From assembly GCF_012275515.1 (NCBI RefSeq), contig NZ_JAAZQL010000002.1, forward strand, positions 124,001 through 188,000: a stretch of DNA of 64,000 nucleotides, written 5' to 3'. Positions 7,549 to 18,569 of this stretch are shown piece by piece. Under the pieces are notes generated by a model. That model made no database searches and was not told the DNA's origin. It saw nothing but the letters and a program-made list of their open reading frames with translations. Source of the DNA: Novosphingobium sp. SG707. Lineage in GTDB: Bacteria > Pseudomonadota > Alphaproteobacteria > Sphingomonadales > Sphingomonadaceae. A program made the translations under genes and the position numbers. Positions within the stretch are counted from its first letter, which is position 1. Every line of letters begins with the position of its first letter.

Positions 7549-9329
7549 ACACTCTGGCGGCGGGAATGGTGGATAAGGGCGTCATTTTGCAAGGGCAGGG
7601 CGCGGAAAAGGCCCGTGTTCTCAAGAATGTGCGGGCCCTTGCGCTGGCGCAGGCGCGGTTTCGCGCGCTCTGGGTGCTGGTGGGTTTTGCCATGCTGCTG
7701 CTGCTGGCGCTGCTGCGCATTGCGCATCTGGGCCTGTCCGATCCCGGCCGTCCGGGGGGTGAGGGGATGGCGGGCCTGCCCGACCGCGGCGATATTCTTG
7801 ATCGCAACGGCGTGCCGCTGGCGCGCGCCTTTCCGGCCTATGCGCTCTGGTTCAACCCCCGTGCGATGGGCGAGGGCTCGCCGCTGGTGCGCTCGCCCGC
7901 CGATCTGGCCGCCGCGCTGGTCAAGATCTTTCCTGATGAGGATGTCGAGGAACTGACCCGGCGCCTCGCTTCGGGCAAGGCGGGCTATCTGCGCCGCCGC
8001 ATCCTGCCCGAGGATGCCAACCGCATCCATGCGCTGGGCGAACCGGCGCTGGAATTCCCGCGTGAGGCCGAGCGCTATTATCCGCAGGGCACGATGGCGG
8101 CCCATATCCTGGGCTATGTCGACAGCAAGGGAATGGGCCAGGTCGGCATGGAGGCGGTGTTCCAAAAGCAGCTGACCGATCCGGCCACGCGCGGCGCGCC
8201 CGCTGTGCTCTCCATCGATGCGCGGGTTCAGGGCGCGCTGGAGGATGAATTGATGTGGGGCATGACCCGCGCGCAGGCCAAGGGCGCGGCGGGCATCGTG
8301 ATGGATGTGGACACGGGCGAAGTGATGGCGCTGGCCTCGCTGCCCAGCTTCAACCCCAACGCCCTGCGCCCACAGGATATTTCCGACAGCGATCCCAGCA
8401 AGCAGGCCAATATCTTCAACCGCGCGACCAACCAGACCTATGAGCTGGGCAGCGTGATGAAGCCGATCACCGTGGCCAGCGCGATTGATGCGGGGATCAT
8501 CACCAATCTTGCCCGCCGCTATCCATCGGACCATCCGCTGGAAATCGCCGGGATCACCGTGCATGACCACGAGAATTACGGCGCCAGCCTGAACATCATC
8601 GAGGCGCTGATCCATTCAAGCAACATCGTGCTGGCGCAGGTGGGCGACCAGTTGGGCGCCCAGAAGATGCAGACCACGCTGAAAGCGCTGGGCTTTAACG
8701 AGCGGCCCTATATCGAGCTGCCCGCGCGCGGACGCCCGATCTGGCCGCGGGGCGACAAGAACGGCGTGTGGTCGCGCGTGACTACGGTCACGGCTTCCTA
8801 TGGCCATGGTTTCTCGATCACCCCGCTGCATCTGGCCAGCGCCTATTCGGCCATGGTCAATGGCGGGATCTGGCGCCCGGCCACCTTGCAGAAGATCGCG
8901 CCGGGGCAGGCCCCCGCCGGTCGCCGCGTGTGGCAGGCCTCGACCAGCGCGCGGATGCGGCAATTGCTGCGCTCGATCGTGGATGTGGGCACCGGGCGCA
9001 GCGCGAATGCCGTGGGATACCGCGTGGGCGGCAAGACCGGCACCGCCGAAGTGGCCGACGCGCAGGGCTATCACCACGACCGCGTGGTGGCCACCTTTGC
9101 CTCGGCCTTTCCAATGGACCGCCCGCGCTATGTCGTGATCGCCACGCTGGACCAGCCCAAGGCCAATGCCGCCACCAGTTTCCAGCGCACCGCCGCATGG
9201 AACGCCGCGCCCATCGTGGGCCGGGTGATCCCGCGCATCGGCCCCTTGCTGGGGGTGATGCCGGACGCCACGCGCGACATTGATATCAGCGACATCGCCC
9301 CGCTGATTGCCAATGGAGACGGCGAATGA
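7545..9329 (+). CDS. ftsI: Septal peptidoglycan transpeptidase FtsI (PBP3)
   Basis: A 594-residue class B penicillin-binding protein with one N-terminal membrane anchor (about 45-65), a non-penicillin-binding domain and the transpeptidase domain. The active-site motifs are S303-V-M-K (SxxK), S358-S-N (SxN) and K497-T-G. It crosslinks septal peptidoglycan together with the glycosyltransferase FtsW, encoded at 14756. The ATGA start overlaps ftsL and the stop overlaps murE. Confidence 0.96.
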   Translation: MNTLAAGMVDKGVILQGQGAEKARVLKNVRALALAQARFRALWVLVGFAMLLLLALLRIAHLGLSDPGRPGGEGMAGLPDRGDILDRNGVPLARAFPAYALWFNPRAMGEGSPLVRSPADLAAALVKIFPDEDVEELTRRLASGKAGYLRRRILPEDANRIHALGEPALEFPREAERYYPQGTMAAHILGYVDSKGMGQVGMEAVFQKQLTDPATRGAPAVLSIDARVQGALEDELMWGMTRAQAKGAAGIVMDVDTGEVMALASLPSFNPNALRPQDISDSDPSKQANIFNRATNQTYELGSVMKPITVASAIDAGIITNLARRYPSDHPLEIAGITVHDHENYGASLNIIEALIHSSNIVLAQVGDQLGAQKMQTTLKALGFNERPYIELPARGRPIWPRGDKNGVWSRVTTVTASYGHGFSITPLHLASAYSAMVNGGIWRPATLQKIAPGQAPAGRRVWQASTSARMRQLLRSIVDVGTGRSANAVGYRVGGKTGTAEVADAQGYHHDRVVATFASAFPMDRPRYVVIATLDQPKANAATSFQRTAAWNAAPIVGRVIPRIGPLLGVMPDATRDIDISDIAPLIANGDGE

Positions 9330-10828
9330 GGCTAGCCGACCTGATCCAAGGCGGGGACAAGGTGGAAGCCGGTGACGTGGAAGTCACCGGCTTTGGCGTT
9401 GGTGCCGGTGACGTGGACGTCACCGGATTTGCCATTGATAATCGCAAGGTCGCGCCGGGCAATGTGTTCGGCGCCTTCGTGGGCGCCACGGTCAATGGCG
9501 AGGATTTTATCGCGCAGGCGGTCAAGGCTGGCGCGGTGGCCATTGTGGCCCGGCCCGAGGCGCGCGCGGCGATAGAAGCGGCGGGCGCGGTGGCGCTGGT
9601 GGATGACAATCCGCGCCGGGCCTTTGCGCGTCTGGCTGCGCCTTTCTATGCGCCCTTGCCCGAAACGCTGGTGGCCGTGACCGGCACCAACGGCAAGACC
9701 AGCACGGTCGAGATGCTGCGCCAGATCTGGCGCATGGCCGGACACAGCGCGGCCAGCATCGGCACTTTGGGCATCACCACGGCGGATGAGACGACCTATA
9801 CCGGCCTGACCACGCCCGACATCGTGACCTTTCTGGCCAATCTGGCAGGCCTTGCGCGTGAGGGCGTCAGCCATGTCGCCTATGAGGCGTCGAGCCACGG
9901 TCTGTCGCAATATCGCAGCGAGGGGCCGCGTGTGACGGCGGGGGCCTTTACCAACCTGAGCCGTGACCATCTCGATTATCATGCGACGATGGAGGATTAT
10001 TTCGCCGCCAAGATGCGCCTGTTCGACGAGGTGGTGGTCGATGGCGGATCGGCGGTGGTCTGGGCCGATGATGCGTGGAGCGCGCGTGCCATCGAGCATG
10101 CGCGCGCGCGCGGACTGCGCCTCATCACCGTGGGCGAGGGCGGCGAGACGATCCGCCTGATCCGCCGCGAACCGGGGCCTTTGGGGCAGGTGTTGACGGT
10201 GAGCCATGAGGGCGTCGAGCGGCGGATCAACCTGCCGCTGATCGGCGCCTATCAGGCGGCCAATGCTTTGGTGGCGGCCGGACTGGCGCTCGCCGGCGGG
10301 TTGAACCCCGCGCAGGTGTTTGACGCCTTGGGCCGTCTGGCCCCGGTGCGTGGGCGGCTGGAGCGCGCGGCGATCAATGCGGCGGGCGCGCCGGCCTATG
10401 TCGATTATGCCCATACGCCCGATGCGCTGGAGGCCGCGATTGCCGCGCTGCGCCCGCATACAAAGGGGCGGCTGATCGTGGTGTTTGGCGCAGGCGGCGA
10501 CCGTGATGCGGGCAAGCGCGCGCCGATGGGCGCCATTGCCGGAGCGCAGGCCGACATCGCCATCGTCACCGACGACAACCCGCGCGGCGAGGACCCGGCG
10601 GCCATCCGCGCGGCGGTGATCGCGGGGGCGCCGGACCGGCTGATCGAGATCGGCGACCGGCGCGAGGCGATTTTTCAGGGGACAGCGCAGGCGAAAAGGG
10701 ATGACATCCTGCTCATCGCGGGCAAAGGGCATGAGCAGGGACAGATCATCGGGCGTGGGTCTGATGCGCGTGTCCTGCCTTTTGATGATGTGACCGTGGC
10801 GCGTGAAGCGGCCGGGGAGAAAGTGTGA
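9326..10828 (+). CDS. murE: UDP-MurNAc-Ala-Glu:meso-DAP ligase MurE
   Basis: A 500-residue Mur ligase. It shows DNRKVAPGNVFGAF (uridine-binding domain), the ATP loop VTGTNGKTSTVEMLR, and DNPRGEDP, the DNPR-type motif that selects meso-diaminopimelate over lysine. YVDYAHTPDALEAA follows the family pattern. The N-terminus carries an unusual in-frame 36-bp duplication (9369-9426) giving GDVEVTGF and GDVDVTGF. It overlaps ftsI and murF. Confidence 0.96.
   Translation: MRLADLIQGGDKVEAGDVEVTGFGVGAGDVDVTGFAIDNRKVAPGNVFGAFVGATVNGEDFIAQAVKAGAVAIVARPEARAAIEAAGAVALVDDNPRRAFARLAAPFYAPLPETLVAVTGTNGKTSTVEMLRQIWRMAGHSAASIGTLGITTADETTYTGLTTPDIVTFLANLAGLAREGVSHVAYEASSHGLSQYRSEGPRVTAGAFTNLSRDHLDYHATMEDYFAAKMRLFDEVVVDGGSAVVWADDAWSARAIEHARARGLRLITVGEGGETIRLIRREPGPLGQVLTVSHEGVERRINLPLIGAYQAANALVAAGLALAGGLNPAQVFDALGRLAPVRGRLERAAINAAGAPAYVDYAHTPDALEAAIAALRPHTKGRLIVVFGAGGDRDAGKRAPMGAIAGAQADIAIVTDDNPRGEDPAAIRAAVIAGAPDRLIEIGDRREAIFQGTAQAKRDDILLIAGKGHEQGQIIGRGSDARVLPFDDVTVAREAAGEKV
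9369..9426 (+). repeat. Two palindromic 22-bp repeats, 36 bp apart, inside murE
   Basis: Copy 1 (9369-9390) has arms CCGGTGAC/GTCACCGG; copy 2 (9405-9426) has arms CCGGTGACGT/ACGTCACCGG with a 2-bp loop. The 36-bp period adds 12 residues in frame, repeating the GDVxVTGF segment. Confidence 0.85.
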
Positions 10829-12309
10829 TGGCGGCAAAAGCGAAACTTCGGGAATGGCCGGTGACGGCGGAGGACGGACAGCCTTTGGCGCTCTGGACTC
10901 TGGCCGAAGTGGCCGCGGCCACGGGCGGGCAGGTCTTTGGCGAGGCGCAGATTTCCAATGTCGCCACCGATTCGCGTGAGATCGTGGAGGGCGGCCTGTT
11001 CTTTGCCATGCGCGGCGAGGCGATGGATGGCCACAAGTTCCTCGACAAGGCTTTCGAACTGGGCGCGGTGGCGGCCGTGGTGGAGCAGCCGATTGACCGG
11101 CCTCATGTGCTGGTCAAGGACAGCTTTGCCGCGCTTCAGGCTCTGGCGCGGGCGGCGCGTGAGCGGATTTTGCCCGAGGCGCGCGTGATCGGCGTGACCG
11201 GATCGGTGGGCAAGACCAGCGTGAAGGAGGCGATCTTTGCCGCGCTGGAGCGTTCCAGCCATGGCCGCGCCCATCGCAGCGTCAAAAGCTACAACAACCA
11301 TGTCGGCGTACCCCTGAGCATGACGCGGATGCCGCAGCGCACGCTCTACGGCATTTTCGAAATGGGCATGAACCATGCGGGCGAGATCCGCGAACTGACC
11401 GCTCTGGCCCGCCCGCATGTGGCGGTAATTACGACCATTGCGCCCGCCCATATCGAAAATCTGGGCAGCGAGGAGGCGATTGCCGACGCCAAGGCCGAGA
11501 TTTTTGAGGGGCTGCAGGGTTTTGAAGGCCATGAGGGCGGGATCGCCATCATCCCTGCCGATATTCCCCATTACGAACGCCTGCGCGCGGCGGCCATTGC
11601 CTGCGGAGCGCAGGTGATGTCCTATGGCCGGGCGGCCCATGCCGATATCCGCCTGCTCGACGCCTTGTCGGGCATGTTGGGCGGTACGCTGGTGACGGTG
11701 GATCTGGGCGATTCGCGGCTGTGCTATTCGGTTTCGATGCCGGGCGACCATTGGGTGATGAACTCGCTGGCCGTGGTGGCGGCGGTGCGCGCGGTGGGCG
11801 GCGATCTGGGCGCGACAGGCCTTGCGCTGGCCGAGATGCAGGGGCTGGCCGGACGCGGCATGCGCAGCGGGATCGAACTGGCCGATGGCGGCAAGGCGCT
11901 GCTGATCGACGAAAGCTACAACGCCAATCCGGCCTCGATGCGCGCCTCTCTCTCGGTCCTGGCGGAAGAACCGGCCAAGCGGCGCATCGCGGTGCTGGGC
12001 GCGATGAAGGAACTGGGCGATTTCGGCCCGGCGCTTCATGCCGCGCTGGCCGAACCGATTGCGGCGGCCAAAGTCGATTATGCGGTGCTGGTGGGCGATG
12101 AAATGGGCGCTTTGGCGCAGGAACTGGGGAAATCCGGCCCCGGCGCGCTTGGCAAGCCCATCCCCTTCGCCCATTGCAGCAACGCGCAAGAGGCCGCCAA
12201 GGCTCTGGCCGACTTTGGGTTGGCACAGGGCGATGCGGTGCTTGTAAAGGGATCTAACTCGGTGGGGCTGGGGTCGCTGGTCGCCACGCTCTGCCACACC
12301 ACGAATTGA
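10828..12309 (+). CDS. murF: UDP-MurNAc-tripeptide D-Ala-D-Ala ligase MurF
   Basis: A 493-residue Mur ligase that adds the D-Ala-D-Ala dipeptide. It has NVATDSREIVEGGLFFAM, the ATP loop VTGSVGKTSVKEAI, EMGMNHAGEI and DESYNANPASM, all diagnostic of MurF. The start is the ATG at 10828, sharing its A with the murE stop (TGATG); a GTG lies one codon earlier. A 9-bp gap leads to mraY. Confidence 0.96.
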   Translation: MAAKAKLREWPVTAEDGQPLALWTLAEVAAATGGQVFGEAQISNVATDSREIVEGGLFFAMRGEAMDGHKFLDKAFELGAVAAVVEQPIDRPHVLVKDSFAALQALARAARERILPEARVIGVTGSVGKTSVKEAIFAALERSSHGRAHRSVKSYNNHVGVPLSMTRMPQRTLYGIFEMGMNHAGEIRELTALARPHVAVITTIAPAHIENLGSEEAIADAKAEIFEGLQGFEGHEGGIAIIPADIPHYERLRAAAIACGAQVMSYGRAAHADIRLLDALSGMLGGTLVTVDLGDSRLCYSVSMPGDHWVMNSLAVVAAVRAVGGDLGATGLALAEMQGLAGRGMRSGIELADGGKALLIDESYNANPASMRASLSVLAEEPAKRRIAVLGAMKELGDFGPALHAALAEPIAAAKVDYAVLVGDEMGALAQELGKSGPGALGKPIPFAHCSNAQEAAKALADFGLAQGDAVLVKGSNSVGLGSLVATLCHTTN

Positions 12310-12318
12310 CGGGTCGCC

Positions 12319-13392
12319 ATGCTCTATCTGCTTGCCCAATGGTTTCATTTTCCGGGTCTGGCCAACCTGATCCGCTATCAGACCTTTCGCGCGGGCGCGG
12401 CTTTGGCAACGGCGCTGCTGATCGGTCTGGTGATCGGGCCGCGTTTTATCGACATGCTGCGCATGAAGCAGGGCAAGGGGCAGCCGATCCGCGAGGACGG
12501 CCCCAAGACCCATCTGGCCAAGCGCGGCACGCCCACGATGGGCGGGTTGATGATCCTGATCGCGCTGATGGGCTCGGTGTTCCTGTGGATGGATCTGTCG
12601 AATCCGCTGGTCTGGGCGTGCATCGCGGTGACGGCGGGCTTTGGCCTGATCGGGTTTCTTGACGACTATGACAAGGTCAAGAAGCGTTCGACCGCGGGCG
12701 TGTCGAGCAAGGCGCGCCTGATCGGCGAATTCCTGGTGGCGGGCGTGGCCAGCTGGATCATGGTCGCCCATATCGGCAAGACCGATCTCTATCTGCCCTT
12801 CTTCAGCAAGGTCTATGTGCCGCTGGGGCCGATCTATTTCCTGTTTTCCGCCTTTGTCATCGTGGGCGCGGGCAATGCGGTCAACCTGACCGACGGGCTG
12901 GACGGGCTGGCCACCATGCCGGTCATCATTGCGGCGGGCACGTTTGCCATCATCGCCTATCTGGTGGGTCGCGTCGACTACGCCGGATATCTGGGCATTC
13001 CCCATGTGCCGCGCGCGGGCGATCTGGCGATTTTCTGTGCCGCGATCATGGGCGGCGGTCTGGCTTTCCTGTGGTTCAACGCGCCGCCCGCCGCTGTGTT
13101 CATGGGCGATACCGGTTCGCTGGCGCTGGGCGGGGCCTTGGGCGCGATTGCCGTGGCGAGCCATCATGAGATCGTGCTGGGCATCGTGGGCGGGCTCTTC
13201 GTGCTGGAGGCGGTGTCGGTGATCGTGCAGGTGTTCTGGTACAAGCGCACGGGGCGCCGCGTGTTTCGCATGGCGCCGATCCACCATCACTTTGAACAAA
13301 AGGGCTGGGCCGAGCCCACCGTGGTGATCCGCTTCTGGATCGTGTCGATCGTGCTGGCGCTGATCGGCCTTTCGACGCTGAAGGTGCGATGA
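12319..13392 (+). CDS. mraY: Phospho-MurNAc-pentapeptide transferase MraY
   Basis: A 357-residue integral membrane enzyme that moves phospho-MurNAc-pentapeptide to undecaprenyl phosphate, forming lipid I. About ten hydrophobic segments are seen. Conserved loops are KRGTPTMGG, the double Asp in [29 protein letters not shown] and the HHH motif in PIHHHFE. The length is standard for the family. The stop overlaps the murD start (ATGA). Confidence 0.97.
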   Translation: MLYLLAQWFHFPGLANLIRYQTFRAGAALATALLIGLVIGPRFIDMLRMKQGKGQPIREDGPKTHLAKRGTPTMGGLMILIALMGSVFLWMDLSNPLVWACIAVTAGFGLIGFLDDYDKVKKRSTAGVSSKARLIGEFLVAGVASWIMVAHIGKTDLYLPFFSKVYVPLGPIYFLFSAFVIVGAGNAVNLTDGLDGLATMPVIIAAGTFAIIAYLVGRVDYAGYLGIPHVPRAGDLAIFCAAIMGGGLAFLWFNAPPAAVFMGDTGSLALGGALGAIAVASHHEIVLGIVGGLFVLEAVSVIVQVFWYKRTGRRVFRMAPIHHHFEQKGWAEPTVVIRFWIVSIVLALIGLSTLKVR

Positions 13393-14756
13393 TTACCGCG
13401 CCCGCCTCGACCGGGGCCTTTGCGGGCAAGCGCTATGCCTTGCTGGGTCTGGCGCGCAGCGGGCAGGCGGCTTTGGCCTCGCTGCTGGCGGGCGGGGCCG
13501 CTGTGATGGCATGGGACGCCAAGGAGGAGCCGCGCGCCGCCGCCGCCGCCGCCCATGCCCAAGCGGTGGAGGATGGGCGGCTGAGCTTTGCCGATCCGGT
13601 CGCGGCCGATCTCAAGGGCTATGACGGCGTGGTCGTTTCGCCCGGCGTGCCGATCAACCGCCATCCGATCGCGGATGCCGCGCGCGCGGGCGGGGCGCCG
13701 CTCATCTGCGACATCGAACTGTTTGCGCAATGCCGCGCATGGCTGCCCCCGCACAAGGTGGTGGGCATTACCGGCACCAACGGCAAATCGACCACCACGG
13801 CCCTCACGCGGCATCTGTTTGAAGTGGCGGGCGTGCCGGTGCTGATGGGGGGCAATATCGGCCTGCCGATTCTGGGGCAGGAACCGCTGCCTTCTGGCGG
13901 GGTCTATGTGCTGGAACTCTCCTCCTATCAGATCGACCTGACGCAGAGCCTCGATTGCGAGGTGGCCATGTGCCTCAACCTCTCGCCCGATCATCTGGAC
14001 CGTTATGACGAGGGCTATGCCGGCTATGTCGCGTCCAAGGCGCGCCTGTTCGGGATGCAGGCGATGGGCCATCTGGCGATCATCGATTATGCCGCCGAGA
14101 TGGAGGATGACATCCTGCGTTTCGCACCCGAGGGCCAGCCTTTCCAGTTCATCGACGGGGTGGATCTGCCCGGTTCGCAGGCCGATTGGCCGTCCTTGCA
14201 GGGCCCGCACAACCGGGCCAATGCGCAGGCCGCTGTGGCCGCCGCGCGAGCGCTGGGGGTGGATGATGCCACCATCGAGGCAGGGCTGAAGAGCTTTGTC
14301 GGCCTGCCGCACCGCATGGAGCGGGTGGGGCAGGCGGGCGGCGTCACCTTCATCAACGATTCCAAGGCCACCAACCCGGCCTCGACCGCGCCCGCGCTGG
14401 CGGCCTTTCCGCCGGTCGACGGGCACAAGCGCATCCACTGGATCTGCGGCGGATTGCCCAAGGGCGATGATCTGGACGAATGCGCGCCATGGTTCGGCAA
14501 TATTGCCGCGGCCTATACGATCGGCGATGCGGGCCAGCGTTTTTCCGAGATCCTCGATCCCTATATGCCGGTCGCGCGCGCCGAGATGATGTGCGAGGCG
14601 ATCCGTCTGGCGCGTGAGGCGGCGGCGCCGGGCGATATCGTCCTGCTTTCGCCCGCCTGCGCCAGTTTCGACCAGTTTCGCGATTACGAAGCGCGCGGCG
14701 AGGCTTTTCGCCAGATTGTCGAGGTGCTGACCGCACCGGAAGGTGGAGATGGGTGA
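13389..14756 (+). CDS. murD: UDP-MurNAc-L-Ala:D-Glu ligase MurD
   Basis: A 455-residue Mur ligase adding D-glutamate. Visible are the N-terminal Rossmann segment [12 protein letters not shown], the ATP loop [32 protein letters not shown] and the C-terminal [11 protein letters not shown] and [12 protein letters not shown]. It is slightly shorter on the UDP side than MurE and MurF, as expected. It overlaps both mraY and ftsW. Confidence 0.96.
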   Translation: MITAPASTGAFAGKRYALLGLARSGQAALASLLAGGAAVMAWDAKEEPRAAAAAAHAQAVEDGRLSFADPVAADLKGYDGVVVSPGVPINRHPIADAARAGGAPLICDIELFAQCRAWLPPHKVVGITGTNGKSTTTALTRHLFEVAGVPVLMGGNIGLPILGQEPLPSGGVYVLELSSYQIDLTQSLDCEVAMCLNLSPDHLDRYDEGYAGYVASKARLFGMQAMGHLAIIDYAAEMEDDILRFAPEGQPFQFIDGVDLPGSQADWPSLQGPHNRANAQAAVAAARALGVDDATIEAGLKSFVGLPHRMERVGQAGGVTFINDSKATNPASTAPALAAFPPVDGHKRIHWICGGLPKGDDLDECAPWFGNIAAAYTIGDAGQRFSEILDPYMPVARAEMMCEAIRLAREAAAPGDIVLLSPACASFDQFRDYEARGEAFRQIVEVLTAPEGGDG

Positions 14757-15985
14757 TGGCCAGCCTGCCGCATGAGGACCCGGCCCGCTATGTACCGGGC
14801 GCGCGCGGGGGCGCCAAGCAGCGCAAGACGCGGCGCACCGACTGGATCGTGTGGTGGCGCGAGATCGACCGGGTGCTGCTGGTTCTGGTGCTGGCGCTGA
14901 TGGCGCTGGGCACGCTGGCGGTGGCGGCGGCAAGTCCTGCCAGCGCGCGGCGCCTTTCGACGGCCAAGGTCAAGCTGGATGATCTGCACTTTTTTGTTCA
15001 GCATATCCGCTGGCAGGCGCTGGGTCTGGTGGCGATGCTGGGCGCCTCGCGGATGAACCGTGATATGGCGCGGCGCTGCGGCATCGTGCTGGGCGTGGCG
15101 ATGATGGTCGCGCTGATGCTGGTGCCGATTGTGGGCACGACGGTCAATGGCGCGAAACGCTGGCTCAATCTGGGCATTTCCTTGCAGCCTTCCGAATTCC
15201 TCAAACCTGCCTTTGCCATCACGCTGGCCTGGGTGATCTCCTGGAAACTGCGCGATCCGCGTATGCCGGTGATGCTGATCTGTACCGGCATCATGGGGCT
15301 GGTGGGGGCGCTGCTGATGATGCAGCCTGACTTCGGCTCGGCGGTGCTGTTTGCGGCGGTGTGGTTTGTGATGATGCTGATTGCGGGCCTGCCGGTGCGC
15401 TGGGTGATGGGGGTGATCGGCGGCGGCGTGGCGCTGATCGGGGCGACCTATGCCTTTTATGAAAACGGGCGCCACCGTATTGATGCTTTCCTTGGCGGCG
15501 GCACGGCCTTTGACCAGGTGGATCTGGCGCGCCACACACTGGTGGCGGGCGGATGGACGGGCAGCGGATTGTGGCTGGGCACCAGGAAGCTGGGCCTGCC
15601 CGAGGCGCATACCGACTATATCTTCTCGGTCATCGGCGAGGAATTCGGGCTGTTGATGTGCGCGCTGGTGGTGGTGCTCTATTTCGCGGTGGTGGCGCGG
15701 GTGCTGCTGCGGCTGTGGGATGAAGAGGATCTGTTCACCGTGCTGGCGGCCAGCGGGCTGGTTGCGCAATTGGGCGGGCAGGCTTTCATCAACATCCTCG
15801 TCAATCTGCAGCTTTTCCCGTCCAAGGGGATGACCCTGCCGCTGATCTCCTATGGCGGGTCCTCGACGCTGGCGCTGTGCCTCAATGTCGGGTTCCTGCT
15901 GGCCATCACGCGGCGCAACCCCTATCTGAAACGCGATCCCTTTGCTCCCAAAGGGCATCCTGCGATCCTGAGCCTGTTCAAATGA
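14756..15985 (+). CDS. ftsW: Septal peptidoglycan glycosyltransferase FtsW
   Basis: A SEDS-family polytopic membrane protein (409 aa from this ATG) with about ten membrane segments. SEDS landmarks include GAKRWLNLG, LQPSEFLKPAF, LLMMQPDFGSAVL, GEEFGL and LPLISYGGSS. FtsW polymerises septal glycan strands with FtsI. The ATG at 14756 shares a base with the murD stop; a GTG one codon earlier is possible. The roughly 30-residue basic N-terminus is cytoplasmic. Confidence 0.95.
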   Translation: MASLPHEDPARYVPGARGGAKQRKTRRTDWIVWWREIDRVLLVLVLALMALGTLAVAAASPASARRLSTAKVKLDDLHFFVQHIRWQALGLVAMLGASRMNRDMARRCGIVLGVAMMVALMLVPIVGTTVNGAKRWLNLGISLQPSEFLKPAFAITLAWVISWKLRDPRMPVMLICTGIMGLVGALLMMQPDFGSAVLFAAVWFVMMLIAGLPVRWVMGVIGGGVALIGATYAFYENGRHRIDAFLGGGTAFDQVDLARHTLVAGGWTGSGLWLGTRKLGLPEAHTDYIFSVIGEEFGLLMCALVVVLYFAVVARVLLRLWDEEDLFTVLAASGLVAQLGGQAFINILVNLQLFPSKGMTLPLISYGGSSTLALCLNVGFLLAITRRNPYLKRDPFAPKGHPAILSLFK

Positions 15986-17163
15986 CCCATCAGAACGAAC
16001 CGAGAGTTTCGCGTCACTATGTGCTGGCCGCCGGGGGGACCGGGGGGCATCTGATCCCGGCCTTTGCGCTGGCGGCCGAATTGCACGCGCGCGGCCATCA
16101 TGTGGCGCTGATTACGGATGAGCGCGGGGCGGCGATCCCCGGCAAGCCCGATTATCTGACCGCCCATGTCCTGCCCGCCGGGCGGTTGCAGGGCAAGAAC
16201 CCGATCGCCTGGATCAAGGGCCTGCGCGCGATCTGGGCCGGGCGGGCGATGGCGCTGCGCCTGTTTGACAGCTTTGCGCCCGCCTGCGTGATCGGCTTTG
16301 GCGGCTATCCGGCGCTGCCCGCGCTGCTGGCGGCCACGTCGGCGGGCATTCCGGCGGTGATCCATGAACAGAATGCCGTGCTGGGGCGGGTCAATCGCTT
16401 CCTTAGCGGAAGGGTTCAGGCGATTGCCACGGCTTGCCCTGAAGTGGACCGGCTGGACGCCAAATATGCCGACAAGGTGGCGCTGGTGGGCAATCCGGTG
16501 CGTGAGGAAGTGCTGGAGCTGCGCGATCAGCCTTTCCCGGCGTTTGGTGAGGATGGCTTGCTGCGCGTGCTGGTGACGGGCGGGTCGCAGGGCGCGCGGG
16601 TGCTGTCCGAGGTGGTGCCCGATGGTCTGGCGATGCTGCCGACGGCGCTGCGCACGCGGCTTCAGGTGATCCAGCAATGCCGCCCGGAGGATATTGACGC
16701 GGTGCGCGAGCGCTATCGCGGGCATGATATTCCCGCCGACCTTGCGACCTATTTTGAGAATATGGCCGAGCGTCTGGCCGATGCGCATCTGTTTATCGGG
16801 CGCGCCGGGGCCAGCACGATTGCCGAACTGACGGCGGTGGGGCGCCCCGCGATCCTGATCCCGCTGCCCATTGCCACCGATGACCATCAGGCCGCCAACA
16901 CGCGCGAGATGGTGGCCGCGGGCGGCGCGCGTTCGATCCGGCAGGACAAATTCACCGCCGTCGAACTGGCCAAGCAAATTCAGGCGATTGCCAAAAGCCC
17001 CGAGGCGCTGGCCAATGCCGCCCATGCGGCGTGGAATTGCGGGCGGCCGCATGCCGCGACCGATCTGGCCGATCTGGTCGAAGGATTTGGGCAGGCCCCC
17101 TTGATGGATGTGATCCGCGTGGGGCACGCGGCCGAAACGGGTTTCAAGGAGCAGATTGCGTGA
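15982..17163 (+). CDS. murG: Lipid II synthase MurG
   Basis: A 393-residue GT-B glycosyltransferase that adds GlcNAc to lipid I at the inner membrane. It shows the N-terminal glycine loop [46 protein letters not shown] and the acceptor segment [11 protein letters not shown]. The ATGA start overlaps the ftsW stop, and the gene's TGA overlaps the GTG of murC. Confidence 0.96.
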   Translation: MTHQNEPRVSRHYVLAAGGTGGHLIPAFALAAELHARGHHVALITDERGAAIPGKPDYLTAHVLPAGRLQGKNPIAWIKGLRAIWAGRAMALRLFDSFAPACVIGFGGYPALPALLAATSAGIPAVIHEQNAVLGRVNRFLSGRVQAIATACPEVDRLDAKYADKVALVGNPVREEVLELRDQPFPAFGEDGLLRVLVTGGSQGARVLSEVVPDGLAMLPTALRTRLQVIQQCRPEDIDAVRERYRGHDIPADLATYFENMAERLADAHLFIGRAGASTIAELTAVGRPAILIPLPIATDDHQAANTREMVAAGGARSIRQDKFTAVELAKQIQAIAKSPEALANAAHAAWNCGRPHAATDLADLVEGFGQAPLMDVIRVGHAAETGFKEQIA

Positions 17164-18569
17164 AGGGTGTAGCGACAGATATTGGTACGATTCACTTTGT
17201 CGGCATCGGCGGCATCGGCATGTCGGGCATTGCCGAGGTGATGGCCAATCTGGGCTATAGCGTGCAGGGCAGCGACATTGCCGAAAGCTATGTGGTCGAA
17301 GGATTGCGCAAGCGCGGCATCAAGGTGATGATCGGCCACGCGGCAGAGAATGTCGGCGATGCGGCGGTGGTCGTGACCTCCACGGCGGTCAAGCGCGAGA
17401 ATCCGGAAGTGGTGGCTGCCCTTGAGGCGCGCATTCCGGTGGTGCGCCGGGCCGAAATGCTGGCCGAACTGATGCGGTTGAAAAGCACCGTGGCGATTGC
17501 GGGCACGCATGGCAAGACGACGACCACCTCGATGGTGGCCGCGCTGCTGGATGCGGGCGGGGTGGACCCCACGGTCATCAACGGCGGGATCATCAATTCC
17601 TATGGCTCGAACGCGCGTCTGGGCGCGAGCGACTGGATGGTGGTCGAGGCTGACGAGAGCGACGGTTCGTTCCTGCGTCTGGACGGCACGATTGCGGTCG
17701 TCACCAACATCGACCCGGAGCATCTCGACCATTACGGCTCGTTCGACAAGGTGAAGAGCAGCTTTGTCGAATTTATTGAAAACGTGCCTTTTTACGGTGC
17801 GGCTGTGCTGTGCATCGACCATCCGGTGGTGCAGGCGATCATCCCCAAGGTGCGCGACCGCCGGGTCATCACCTATGGCTTTTCCGCCCAGGCCGATGTG
17901 CGCGGCGAGGCGGTGACCCCCTATCCGGGCGGCAACCGCTTTACCGCCGTGCTGCGCCAGCGTGACGGCAGCTTCCGCCGGATCGAGGGCATCGAATTGC
18001 CGATGCCGGGGCGCCACAATGTCCAGAACGCGCTGGCCGCTGTGGCGGTCGCGGTGGAAATGGGCGTGTCGGAGGAGATCATCCGCACCGGTTTCGCCAA
18101 ATTCGGCGGGGTCAAGCGGCGCTTTACCAAGGTGGGCGAGGTCGATGGCACCACGATCATCGACGATTACGGCCACCATCCGGTCGAAATCCGCGCCGTA
18201 CTGGCGGCCGCGCGTGAAGGCGTGCAGAACCGCGTGATCGCCGTGGTCCAGCCGCATCGCTTCACGCGCCTGCGCGACCATATGGATGATTTCGCCGCCG
18301 CGTTTAACGATGCCGATATCGTCTATGCCGCGCCCGTCTATCCGGCGGGCGAGGCGCCGATTGAGGGCGTGGATTCAGCCGCGCTGGTCGCGGGGATCAA
18401 GGATCGCGGGCATCGCAGCGCGCATCTGATCGCCGGGGCCGAGGCTTTGGCGCAGGCGCTGGCCGCGCAGGTGCAGCCGGGCGATATGGTCGTGTGCCTG
18501 GGCGCGGGCGACATCACCAAATGGGCGGCGGGCCTTGCCGATGCGATTGCTAAGGCAAAGGCGGGTTGA
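17160..18569 (+). CDS. murC: UDP-MurNAc:L-alanine ligase MurC
   Basis: A 469-residue Mur ligase for the first peptide step. It begins at GTG 17160 within a GTGA overlap with murG. Motifs are [17 protein letters not shown] (UDP-binding), [15 protein letters not shown] (ATP loop), [20 protein letters not shown] and [12 protein letters not shown]. The length is normal. Its stop shares a base with the murB ATG. Confidence 0.96.
   Translation: MKGVATDIGTIHFVGIGGIGMSGIAEVMANLGYSVQGSDIAESYVVEGLRKRGIKVMIGHAAENVGDAAVVVTSTAVKRENPEVVAALEARIPVVRRAEMLAELMRLKSTVAIAGTHGKTTTTSMVAALLDAGGVDPTVINGGIINSYGSNARLGASDWMVVEADESDGSFLRLDGTIAVVTNIDPEHLDHYGSFDKVKSSFVEFIENVPFYGAAVLCIDHPVVQAIIPKVRDRRVITYGFSAQADVRGEAVTPYPGGNRFTAVLRQRDGSFRRIEGIELPMPGRHNVQNALAAVAVAVEMGVSEEIIRTGFAKFGGVKRRFTKVGEVDGTTIIDDYGHHPVEIRAVLAAAREGVQNRVIAVVQPHRFTRLRDHMDDFAAAFNDADIVYAAPVYPAGEAPIEGVDSAALVAGIKDRGHRSAHLIAGAEALAQALAAQVQPGDMVVCLGAGDITKWAAGLADAIAKAKAG

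Noticed and set aside
10675..13299. Very long open frame on the minus strand opposite murF and mraY
   Set aside because: It is antisense to well-supported mur genes, is rich in Arg/His/Gln with no motif, and is a product of high-GC codon bias. Similar shadows at 19159-21789 and 21087-23216 were rejected on the same grounds.
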